NCBI GenBank assembly: GCA_964247055.1
Contig: OZ176057.1
Location: 2,790,001 to 2,854,000 of the forward strand
Length of the DNA stretch: 64,000 bases
Direction of reading: 5' to 3'
DNA from: Paragordius varius
Taxonomy: Eukaryota > Nematomorpha
Positions 46,909-58,100 of the stretch are shown here, piece after piece (position 1 is the stretch's first letter; every line of letters starts with the position of its first letter). The notes under the pieces were generated by a model that was given only the letters and a program-made list of their open reading frames with translations, ran no database searches and was not told the DNA's origin. A program made the translations under genes and the position numbers.

Positions 46909-49402
46909 CAAGCGTAAATCTTGTGCTGCTACGCAGCCCGAGGCAGTCCTTCGGACTTCTGGGGGGAGGAATTTTTGATTTTATAAGCAATTTTGTTATG
47001 CGGCACGAAGTTTTAAAATGATTCACATAGTCTCATAGGTTATCTGAAAATTGGCTCCAAAGGCATGCTGCATCGATATGATGGCACAGTAGGCGGGTAG
47101 CCCCCTACCCAGAGGCCAATATAAAAATATAAATTTGCCTTTTACCTGGAATCATTCATTCCTAATAGTTTATGGAAGAATGGCCTAAATAAATATTAGA
47201 TCAATGATAGCGCATTTTTTAGAGAGTAAAGAGCCTATTTAACGGCTAATTCAAAAAATCCGCTCGACTAAAATTTTTGACTTTTTACGGGCAATACCTT
47301 AAGCAGCTATTGAACTCATATGGCCTAATAGGTTTTCTGAAATTTAGCCCCAGAAGCACGCGATTTCGATATGACGGGTCAGTTTTTAGCGGGTAGCTCC
47401 TTACCCCGCAACTATCATCAAAGAAATGTTTGACTAAAATTTTTGCCTTTTAACATGGAATACGTAGAATCGTTATTGAAACGGTCTCATATCTTTGGCG
47501 AAAAATAGATTCAAAAAATTATTTTTGTGGACTTTGTTTTTTGAAAAAATGGCATTTGCGGGGGGAGCGGGTAAAAAGAGAACCTAAATTAAAAAAATGA
47601 GACGACTATGTTCGGCGCATCGAAAATAAGTATACAAAAATCATATTTGAAATTGAATGGTCCAACACGTTCTCCGCAAAATTGTCTTAAAGACACAATT
47701 TTGTAGACTTCTGTTTTAAAAAAAGGCGTTTTTTACACGGGGTGGGCCCGAACCGGTGGCCTATTTTAAAAAAAGGGCGAAGCTATTGTCGAGGCATTCA
47801 TCAATGATTATATTTTTTCGATATTTATTGAAAAGGTCTACCGGTTTTCCGGTACCAGATCACAAAGCTACATGATGGATCAGTTTTTAGCGGGTAGCTC
47901 CTTACCCCGCAACTATCATCAAAGAAATGCTTGACTAAAATTTTTGCCTTTTAACATGGAATACGTAGTATCGTTATTGAAACGGTCTCATATCTTTGGC
48001 GAAAAATAGATTCAAAAAATTATTTTTGTGGACTTTGTTTTTTGAAAAAAATGGCATTTTACGGGGGCAGCGGGTAAAAAGAGGGCCTAAATTAAAAAAG
48101 CGAGACGACTATGTTTGGCGCAATCGAAAATAAGTAAACAAAAATCATATTTGAAATTGAATGGTCTAACACGTTCTCCGCAAAATTGTCTTAAAGACAC
48201 AAATTTTGTGGACTTCTGTTTTAAAAAAAGGCGTTTTTTACATGGGGTGGGCCCGAACCGGGGGCCTATTTTAAAAAAAGGGCGAAGCTATTGTCGAGGC
48301 ATTCATTAATGATTATATTTTTTCGATATTTGGATTTGAAAAAGTCTACCGGTTTTCCGGTAAAAGATCACAAAATTACATGATGGATCAGTTTTTAGCG
48401 GGTAGCTCCTTACCCAGCAGCTATCATCAAAGAAATGCTTGACTAATATTTTTGCCTTTTAACAGGGAATACGTAAAATCGTTATTGAAACGGTCTCATA
48501 TCTTTGGCGAAAAATAGATTCAAAAAATTATTTTTGTGGACTTTGTTTTTTGAAAAAAATGGCATTTTACGGGGGCAGCGGGTAAAAAGAGGGCCTAAAT
48601 TAAAAAAGCGAGACGACTAAGTTTGGCGCAATCGAAAATAAGTAAACAAAAATCATATTTAAAATTAAATGGTCCAACACGTTCTCCGCAAAATTGTCTC
48701 AAAGATACAAATTTTGTGGACTTCTGTTTTAAAGAAAAGCGTTTTATAACGGGGTGGGCCTGAACCGGGGGGCTATTTTAGAAAAAGGGCGAAGCTATTG
48801 TCGGGGCATTCATCAATGATTATATTTTTTCGATATTTATTGAAAAGGTCTACCGGTTTTCCGGTACCAGATCACAAAGCTACATGATGGATCAGTTTTT
48901 AGCGGGTAGCTCCTTACCCCGCAACTATCATCAAAGAAATGCTTGACTAAAATTTTTGCCTTTTAACATGGAATACGTAGAATCGTTATTGAAACGGTCT
49001 CATATCTTTGGCGAAAAATAGATTCAAAAAATTATTTTTGTGGACTTTGTTTTTTGAAAAAAATGGCATTTAACGGGGGCAGCGGGTAAAAAGAGGGCCT
49101 AAATTAAAAAAGCGAGACGACTATGTTTGGCGCAATCGAAAATAAATAAACAAAAATCATATTTGAAATTGAATGGTCTAACACGTTCTCCGCAAAATTG
49201 TCTTAAAGACACAAATTTTGTGGACTTCTGTTTAAAAAAAAAGGCGTTTTTTACACGGGGTGGGCCCGAACCGGGGGCCTATTTCGAAAAAGGGCGAAGC
49301 TATTGTCGGACATTTATTAATGATTATATTTTTTCGATGTTTGGATTTGAATGGGTCCACCGGTTTTCCGGAAACAGATCATTTTTATCAATATATAGAT
49401 GA
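46909..49402 (-). mobile_element. complete non-autonomous Helitron (~2.5 kb), copy C
   Basis: The minus strand starts TCATCTATATATTGATAAAA (49402) after host A and ends CTTG (46912-46909) before host T. The 3' hairpin GCTGC-GTA-GCAGC is kept (46925-46937). Its insertion point lies in the right inverted repeat of the Tc1-type element. The left repeat reads CATATCATATTTATC, and the rejoined right repeat reads CATA then TATTCTTTATAA, giving an A/T insertion with no target duplication, as Helitrons do. It has no Rep or helicase. It shares the 5' repeat block and 3' end of the large Helitron, so it is a deletion derivative. Confidence 0.88.
47381..49400. repeat. four tandem ~504-bp units inside Helitron C
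   Basis: The landmark AGTTTTTAGCGGGTAGCTCC starts at 47381, 47882, 48390 and 48894, spacings of 501, 508 and 504 bp. Junctions read ...GATCACAAAGCTACATGATGGATC. Each unit itself contains two homologous ~175-bp halves beginning near TTTTGTGGACTT. The large Helitron has a single such unit, so the amplification occurred within or after the non-autonomous lineage. Confidence 0.9.
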
Positions 49403-49509
49403 TATGGTTAATACCATAGAGCTTTTGTTTTTTCATTCTTTAGCAAATATTCATACCCATTCAACGAAAAAAAGTAAATTTTTGATAAAATAAAATATAC
49501 ATGACTGTA

Positions 49510-50390
49510 ACATACATTAAAATGCATACTGTAACTTTATGTGTAAAGATAAAATAAAAATTACTTTTCAAAAATATATATAACAATAAATTTATAATAT
49601 TGTCAAGATAATTTCCTAAAAAAACTTCAGGGACCGCACCGCTTAATATTAACAAAGCATTTAAAAAATTTTATTGAATAAATGTCAAATTATAAAAAAA
49701 TCCTTACCTCAAACTTTTGACGCCATTTTTTTTTTTAAATCGCTAATGCATGAAAATAAATGTATATTATAGTTAAAAAAGGCAAATAATTAGTAAAAAG
49801 CTTTCAGGCTTCATTTTACTGGCAAAAATTGATATATTTTTGATTTTAATATCAGCTGTTCGTTTCAATCGCGTTTTTGAGCTGTACCAATTTTAGACTC
49901 TAGAAGTCACAAAATTGTAAAAAATATAGGCATTTTTATTAAATACATGACAATGTTAGATAAATCATTTTAACTAAAATCACTTTCAAAACTGAAGTTT
50001 ATTCACAAAATTGAGGTCTGGGATATAAAATTATCCCAAAAGTAAACTAGGACAAAAAAGTGAAAAGGTAATTTTTATAATGACGTCCCTAATTAATAAT
50101 CACTATAATCAAGAGGAATTATATGAATGAAATTTTAACTTTAGCATCCGATATTTTCCAAAAATATTCATTAAATTGGTACAAAAATAATTTTAAATGA
50201 AACTTTGTGGCAAAACTATATGAATCAAATATTTTAGCATATATTATAATTATCTTTGATGAGAGTGTATATATTTATTTGGAAATTTTTGGCGGTTGTT
50301 TTTAGATATGAATTCAAAAATTTAAGTCCAATCGGGTTATAGTTTTTAAAAAATTGCGTTTGATTGATTTCATCATATTTGAAATTTTAA
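49510..50390. other. AT-rich stretch, nothing recognised
   Basis: No coding, terminal repeat or RNA signal seen. Confidence 0.4.
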
Positions 50391-50394
50391 TTTG

Positions 50395-50540
50395 CAGGCG
50401 GGATGGTATAGTAGGTAGAGCGCTCGACTCTTACACTGCGTGTCAGAATTATAACACATAAACTAAAATCATCACAGTTAGCCCTGGGCAGGCGAGTGTT
50501 AAAGCCTTCACATGTCCGGATATAAAAAAAGGAAAAAAGA
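50395..50540 (+). mobile_element. tRNA-derived SINE
   Basis: The head GCGGGATGGTATAGTAGGTA followed by GAGCGCTCGACTCTTACAC resembles the 5' half of a tRNA with an A box (TGGTATAGTAGG). The B box is degenerate. The body GGGCAGGCGAGTGTTAAAGC also occurs, inverted, at 5026-5095. It is not a functional tRNA because no acceptor or T stem can be formed. Confidence 0.55.
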
Positions 50541-50769
50541 TACTCAAAACTGAGTAGAAACCAAGGCTAATTTTATAATCATTGCTGCTAAAATATAACT
50601 TTTGAACTTAATTTTTTTCGCCTTGTTTATATTTTAATTTTGTTTTTACGTTTGACAAAAATTACTTGTAGTAATCGAATATTTATGCTTTTTTTTAATT
50701 ATAAATCCAATATTTTTTAGTCATTACATGTTGTTTAATGGTTATGAAGGGGTTTTAGAGTGTAAAACA

Positions 50770-51015
50770 ACTTTATCTGTGGCCGGCGAAAAATTTTTAA
50801 ATCCAAAATTTGCGAAAATTAATCACAAAATCTTAGTAATTAAAACAAATTTTGTGAGCAAGTCTATTTAGTTGGCAACAAAATAACAAAAATGTTCTAT
50901 TATGTTTGCATTTTAGAGTTTTCATATAAAATTCAATCAAACATATATTAATGCTCATATATATTTGAAATGTGACCTGTCAGATTTTTTGAGAAATACG
51001 GTCCGCGCATTTGTG
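50770..51015. mobile_element. degraded hAT-type MITE
   Basis: Collinear with the 292-bp MITE at 20683-20974. Shared motifs include GGCCGGCG/GCCGGCGG at the left, a TTGGCAAC stretch in the middle, and CGGTCCGC then CATTTGTGT at the right. Ends are worn and no target duplication was found. Confidence 0.5.
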
Positions 51016-51443
51016 TACTAAAATTTAAAAAAAAAGGACTACCGAATATTTATATTTTTTGTATTATATTGATTGCACTCGGTGGAAAACTACTACAAAA
51101 TGTAAAAATGTTTTAAAGTTACAGTATTTTTATATAGTGGCGTATTTTGCAGAAACACTCTTCAAAGAAATTAATGTATAAACAGAGTAATTGACGAAAT
51201 TTTCCCTTTATACAGGACCAAAAATTAAATCTATTAGCCTTAAGATTTTCCACAAGCCTGTTTGAAAGTGCACCCTTATACAATTCAAAGTAACCCTAAA
51301 AATAAATTATGTTTTTTCGGGCTAATATATTATTAATATGAAAATATCTTAATGGCATAGTTTATTCTTTTCAATTTTATTTTTCAAAAATATAAAAAAA
51401 TATAAATAATTTTTAATGTTAAAAAAAACACTTAATTTATTTT
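51016..51443. other. AT-rich stretch, nothing recognised
   Basis: No coding or repeat structure recognised. Confidence 0.4.
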
Positions 51444-51515
51444 AGGGTAAATTTGAATAGCTCGAGGGTGAATTTGAATTGTTTAAGGGTTAATTTGTAT
51501 TGTTTGAGGGTTATG
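51444..51515. repeat. 21-bp minisatellite, about 3.4 units
   Basis: Units AGGGTAAATTTGAATAGCTC+G, AGGGTGAATTTGAATTGTTT+A and AGGGTTAATTTGTATTGTTT+G, then a partial AGGGTTATG. The overlapping short frame is an artefact of the repeat. Confidence 0.85.
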
Positions 51516-52097
51516 GTATATATTTTAATTACCATGAAAATTTATTTGCTTACAATCATAGATAATTTAAGAAGGAAAATCTTTGGGGTCAGGGTTCATT
51601 CACAACAATACTTAAACATCATCCATAAAAATATTTATTATCAGCAAATAAACCTTTAAATAAAATTTGCTTGCTAGGAAAAAAATTTATTTTTTGTAAA
51701 CCAGGGCATATGTCATAAATTATTACAGTTTTTAATTAGCCGTGTCAAGACCATGATCATTATAACATATTAAATAAAATTTTTACGACAAATTAAAAAT
51801 ATAATTTGGTTATAGTAATAAACCCCATTAAATATATTTTATTCATATAGATGAATAACTTTAAAAAATGTATGGATGATTTAAATGGGCCATCCAAAAA
51901 AACTAAAAACCAAAAATCTAAAAGGAAAAAGTCAATTATATAATCATTAAATCTATTTCACAATTTTTTTTCAACGTAACGTCAAAATCTGTAAATACAA
52001 ACATTTTTTGCCAAGAGTTTGTGTATTAAATTATAAGCCCTTTTCACTACTTACTTCTTGAAAATATTGGAATATAATTTAATTGATTTTCTCATTT
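51516..52097. promoter_or_regulatory. upstream region of the secreted antistasin-like gene
   Basis: AT-rich 5' flank. No unambiguous TATA box or other site could be singled out in such AT-rich sequence. The 5' UTR must lie at its right end. Confidence 0.3.
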
Positions 52098-52173
52098 ATG
52101 CGTATCTTCACACTTTTTTGTTTTGTGATTATCGGGTTAACTATTATTGTGAAAACAGATGCAGGCTCGTCAG
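52098..52173 (+). CDS. exon 1: signal peptide
   Basis: Encodes 25 codons plus one base. MRIF is followed by a hydrophobic core (LFCFVIIGLTIIV) and a likely cleavage after KTDA. Donor GTAATC at 52174. The intron (823 nt) contains two MITEs. Confidence 0.85.
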
Positions 52174-55100
52174 GTAATCTCCAAATATAAATATATACAT
52201 ATATAAATATATATATGAATTTAATAAATCATGTGTACTGTAATTCATATTTTAACGCTGAGTTTTGAGAACCGGTTCCCGCAAAAAGATATATAAAATA
52301 TTTTGATTAAAAAGAAATGGCATCGACCAAAATTAAAGTTGGAAAACCACAAAATACTACGGTAAAGATTGAAATTATACGGACAAAACGTAAAAATATA
52401 AAGACAATTATCTTTTTTAGTATAAAATAAATCACAATTAATTATGCTTACAATTGTAATTTAATGATATTTATAGGATAAATTAAGGTTTACAAAAGTA
52501 TGGTTGACTATTTAAAAAAATAAATGTTATCTTTATATTTTTCCGTTTTGTCCGTGATATTATTTCAATTTTTACGGTAAAAAATTGACAAAAAAATAAT
52601 TAATAATACATTTTAGTGTCATTTATCAAAAATCAAGGCTAATATACAGTATGAGTAAGTATACGTTGCCAGAAAGATATTGATTATTGCCAAATAGTAA
52701 ATGCAACAAAAGGCAGCATTATTGGCTAATAATAGTCAAAAAGTGAAAAAAAACTATAAGCCAATAATACTTCCCTTGTTTGTATTATTTGGCAATAATT
52801 AAAAACTTTCTAGCAATGTATACTTACCCATACTGTATCTTTTAGAATCTAAGGGTCAGAATGTCAAAATTTTAAACCTTAACCATAACCGTTAAGAGAA
52901 TAAATTAATGTAAATATATTTATGGTTTATAAATTTTATTTATTTATTTATATATATATATACGTTAAAATGCTCCAAATTTTAATTACAATATAGCCAA
53001 ATGCAAAACTACCAAAGGTAAGTTTATTTTATTATTTTTTCAGTTTATTTTATGTTAAATTTATTTTATTTTTATTTTATAAATGAAAGCTCCATGCAAA
53101 CCACCCAATTGCTATTTAATTTGTCCTAATGGATACGTACAAACTGCCAAAGGTCCAATATGCCGGTGTAATGGTAATTTGAACAAATTTTCTAAAAAGT
53201 GAATATATATATAGGAGAAAAAAATGACTTTTTAACTTCGAAAAAGTAACGATGCCTGGATAAATATCATTAAAAAATGAAAATGGATTGTTCAGATTTA
53301 TTTAGATATTTTTCAAATGATTCACTTTGGACACATGACTTATTTTAGATTATTTAATTCCAATTAAATATATATTAAGGCATTTTTTATAAAAAATTGT
53401 AAAATTATTTTAAAGCTCTCTTTTCAGTTAAATGCCTTCGTTTCCTTCATTGAAAAGTTAAAACTAATATATTTTTCAGACCAAAACGACTAATATTAAA
53501 AAAACTACTATTCACCAAATCGTATCAGCCATATCCTAATATCCATTTTGCGATTTTGGTTGAGAATCGAATTAAAATACTACACCTCTAAAATTTTATC
53601 TCTATTATAATCCATATATATATATATATATATAAATATAGCTTTTTCCATTATGTATTATCGACTATCCCAGACATGTTTCTTTTTTTGACAAAATTTA
53701 ATTTTTTTGATTAAAGATATCAATTATTAGCAAATATGTATTACAAAACTTTGATTCGAATTGGGGCATCTATAGGGTGACCAGATTATTTAAAGGAAAA
53801 AGCGGAACAAATCTGAGAAAGGGGGGGGGGGTACAACCAAAAATTTTTTATACAAATAATAATTTATTGTAATAATTTATTTTTAACACAAATACATTAT
53901 AATTATAATATATTTTATTCTTTGGTATATTTTTTATTTGAGTGAATGCATTTTAGCAGATTGCCATCATTTTTTAAAAATTTTGTATTCGTAAGAATTT
54001 GTCAAATTATATTTGACAGATAAAATGGCCTATAAAGTTTCAACGTTAAAACTTGATTTTCCAATGTCCACACCCTGATTTACAGTGGAAAAAACGCGCT
54101 TAATAGCAGCGTTGTTTTCAAGTAAAGATAGTGCAAATTCCACCCACAATTTTTAAAATATTATTGTATGGTACATAGTTAACTTCATGATGAAATATTT
54201 CTAACCATTTCTTTTCTACTGTATTTTTTTTCTGTTGTCCATAATTTAAGTTTTTCATTATTATTATATTTTTTAACTAATGATACTTTAAAAAAACATC
54301 ATTTTTCGAAGGATTACTTTTTGGGAATTTTCGGGAGATTCAGATGTAATCAAATGATTGAACATCGCACCAATTAAATTCTGGTTTTAATGTTATCCAA
54401 TGAAAATAATCAATTTCATTGAATTGCATCGTCCAGTCTTCCAAATAATTTTTATAGTTTGTGGAAAACATTTTTATATGATACAGAATATCTTGGCGAT
54501 TTATTAAGCCTTGTTTTTCTAAATTATTTATAATATTGCGGATGGTTAATGGTATAAAATTATTTGATAATCTTTCTAGATATTGGAATTTTCAGTTACT
54601 AAATTCATTGGCTACTTCGATTGCCGAAATTTTGTCACTTTCTATCAATTTAATAACATTTTAAAGAGAGAAGCATGATTATGTAGGAATACTAACCATA
54701 TTTTTAAATAATTACTTTTAAACTTTTCCAATGAGACATTTGTCCTGTCAAAATAATATTTTAAAGGATCATACAATTTAAAATTCTTTCGATAGCTGGC
54801 AGAAGAGCTAACCAACGAGTTTCACAATATCCAAGCATTTTTTGATATTGAACTTCTGCATTTTCACAGAATTCCTTAAGCGTTTCAACGCGTACCGTGT
54901 TTATATATAGAAATATATTTTAACAACTACATTTTCCACATCCAGGGGTAACAAATCAGCTGGACACCCAACGCCAATAATGTTTTAAGTTGTCTTTTAA
55001 ATTATTTTTTTCCAGAATATTCATTGTTGAAGTAATTATGTCGGAATTTCTACCGGGTAGAGAAATAATCTAAAATTTCAATTTTTACTCCGGTTCTGGA

Positions 55101-58100
55101 TCAAAATATCTTATTAAAGTGGGAAATAATTTTGTTTCCTTGTGATTTAATGCATCAGTGTATAGCGATATGAAATTAATTTTTAGCAAATCTATTTGTA
55201 TTTCAGAAAATGCATGTAGCGAAAGGACATTGCATACAATGGCTTGTGATTAACGGCGTGAAAAGATAAAACGCCTTCAGCTAGTGCCAAATTCTTTTCT
55301 TCCTCTCCAAATGCGGGTTTTCGATAAAAATCGCTCATTTTGTAAAATGATGCCGCTATATCTAAACATTTTTTTTGTTTCTGTGTTTCCATATGCTTTG
55401 TAATATCATGCCTTGTGCTAAAGTGAATTCCCCCTCGCATAAATAACATTTAACAAATGATTCATTCTTCGTTTTTGATAAAAGTAAATTCTTTCATTAA
55501 TTCATCGTTAAATTTACAACCTCTTTTATACTCATATTTTTAAATAAATATTAGTATAAAAAAATATTATATTACTTAATTTTCTGGACTAAACGTATAT
55601 GCTACCGATTTGTGGTATTAATTTGTCTTTGTGATAATGTTCAGTAGGAGTAGAAAGTGTAGAATCATATGATATAAATTCAAAAATAAAAAATATTTTT
55701 AATTTAAAAATAAAAAATTTTAATTTAAAATTGATATAGCTTTTAAAGATAACCAATGATAAAAAATTTAAACTTTTTTATAATCGTGAAAAAGCGGGAC
55801 ATTTGAAAAACGTAGCGGGACTTTAAGCGTCTAGCGATCCCAAACTTTATATCAGTTGATAATTTTAAAAATTACTAAATAGAAACGAATCAAATTTAAA
55901 TTTATGTTGCTATCCTAGTAAAAAATTCTATAAATAAGCCAAAATATTAGAAAATTTATTTACAAAAAAATCCATATCAAACTACCTCACGCCGCACAAC
56001 ATTATTGCGAAATATCGCGTTTATTACATTTCAATGCTAAATTAAGGCTAATTATTATATTATAATCATATCTAAAAACAAAAATGTCGCTTATAGTTTG
56101 CCTTATTTTAATATTTAGCTGGTGCACACATCTCATGGACTAAATCAGTGGTACTCACCAAAAAAAATTGACGGGCCAAATAAAATATATTTTTTTTCGA
56201 GGGCCATGAACCTAATAATGGCAAATATTCCATAGCTATTTGACACATATGCACTTATTCATACTCTAAATCAGCACAATAGTTTTTGCGGATACATTAT
56301 CCAGCTAAAATCTCGTTTTGCACCATTTAGTTTAAAAAATTAAAATATTTTAATAACAACAGTATTGAACATTAACCAACAATTTTTGACAAATTTGGTT
56401 TCGCCTCATGACTGGCCAATTTTACAGGTTAAGCGATTTCTATATGTATTCTTTACATACTTCATTTTTGAATTGCCCTCTCACACGTGTAAGTCGAGGG
56501 AAAAACAGTTGGGATAACTAGAGCACATTTTTTTATATTTTCATATTAATTTGGCACATCTTGCCAAAACTCTACATATCTTTCTTCCCTAAGATTCTCC
56601 TTGAATATAGCATGAAATGCGCCTGATCAAAACCGAAATGCTTAAGTTGCTTAATATTGGATATATCCATACATGGATTTTCTACGGGTTTAAGCAATTT
56701 TTAATATTTCTTGAAATCTGAATATTATTTCATTAGATAAAAATGTTAATTGATTGTCTATTATTAAATTAATCTCCGCGGTAAATTCCATATTTTCTTC
56801 ATGAATCGTTTTAAGTGTTGGATAGGGGTGTTTTATTTATAAAATCTTGTTTATATATATATATATTTATATATATTAGTTTCCTTCATAAGCAAATATA
56901 TGATTAGCAAATTGGGTTATTATTTTGCTCCCTTGAACTTGTATTAAAAATACTAAGTTTATAAGTAATGTCGCAAAGGTCTAATAAAACCGACTATTTG
57001 TTTCCACTAATTTCCTCGTAAAACTTTCTGTTATCTTTTAAAAAAATTTCATGTCTTTAAACGGAAAATCTTTTTAATACTTTGCTAAGGCTTAGCCATC
57101 TCACAGCGGTGTACAAAAGAATATCATCAAACTCACTGTGGATATCTTTCAAAAAGTTTTTGAAACAGCGGTTGAATTCTCTGCAACGGATGTGGTTAAC
57201 TATATACACAGCGTTTTAATAACTGAATGAAGTGATTCTTTTACACACGAAACCAAGTTTTGCTGATGAATAACGCAGTGAAAGGATAAAATATTTTGCA
57301 AATTATTTGTTTTTCAAAGAGAAATAAATAATTTGTTTATTCCTATCATTGAGGGACAACTATCTGTGCAGATCGAAACCAATTTTTTCATAGATATAAT
57401 ATAATTATCGAAAAAAGTGCTAATTATTTCGTGAAAACTTCCTTTCATGGTATTATTCATTGGTAAAAATTTTAAATATTCCTCGTTGATTATGTTTTCG
57501 TTGCAAAATCGCACGAATAGCGCACATTGAGGTGTTGAACTAATATCAGTGCTAGAATCAATAGCAATACCAAAATATTTGCAGTTTTTCAGAGTCAATG
57601 TATTATTAAAAGTATATTTAGACATATCTTTAATGCGTCGATTGAATCAGAAAGTAAGTTTTTTAATTTGCGCATGATTTGATCTTTATTATGGAATTAA
57701 TTAAATAACAAAGTGCAACCATTTATTAGACATTCTTTTTTAGTTGGGAATGGTTTTATATTTTTTCCTAAAAAATAGCAAATTTCATACGAAGCTAATG
57801 TTAAAGCTTTTTACTGGGAGAAAGCCATATACATAATAGATTTTTCTTTCTGGTATAATTCTTTAATCTTTTTGTATTTTTCGTTTTCCACATTCTGTTA
57901 AATTATGAGAAATTTGGATTGTAAAATGTCTTTCAATATCGTATTTTTTTATACTTATATTGCCTTACATATAAGGGAGGTAACAACATTATAATTTAAA
58001 ACAACAAAGAATTTTTCTTGCCATTCTTTTTATAAAGGAGCGATTTTCATCGGATAATTTAAGTTTTTTAGCATTAGATGTCATCATTTGAATTTATGTT

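Larger units (their letters stand above)
43669..49507 (+). mobile_element. Tc1/mariner-type transposon with long inverted repeats, carrying two later insertions
   Basis: Terminal repeats start CAGTCATATATAG (43669) and end CATGACTG (49507), each next to TA. The left repeat (43669-43769, then 44763-44840) matches the inverse of the right repeat (46855-46908 and 49403-49507), including GAAGTGTGGGGAAGGGCGTC at the inner edge. hAT-C2 interrupts the left repeat and a Helitron the right. The interior encodes a broken DDE transposase. Without the insertions the element would be about 2.4 kb. Confidence 0.82.

Noticed and set aside
47381-49400. CRISPR-like or classical centromeric satellite array
   Set aside because: Four long units with homologous content, no unique spacers, and bounded by Helitron ends.
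50397-50470. A functional tRNA gene
   Set aside because: Only the 5' half resembles a tRNA. No T arm or acceptor pairing can be formed, and the body is shared with a dispersed repeat.
51453-51659. 68-residue protein (MNSSRVNLNCLRVNL...)
   Set aside because: Its start is the translation of the 21-bp minisatellite and the rest has no recognisable features.
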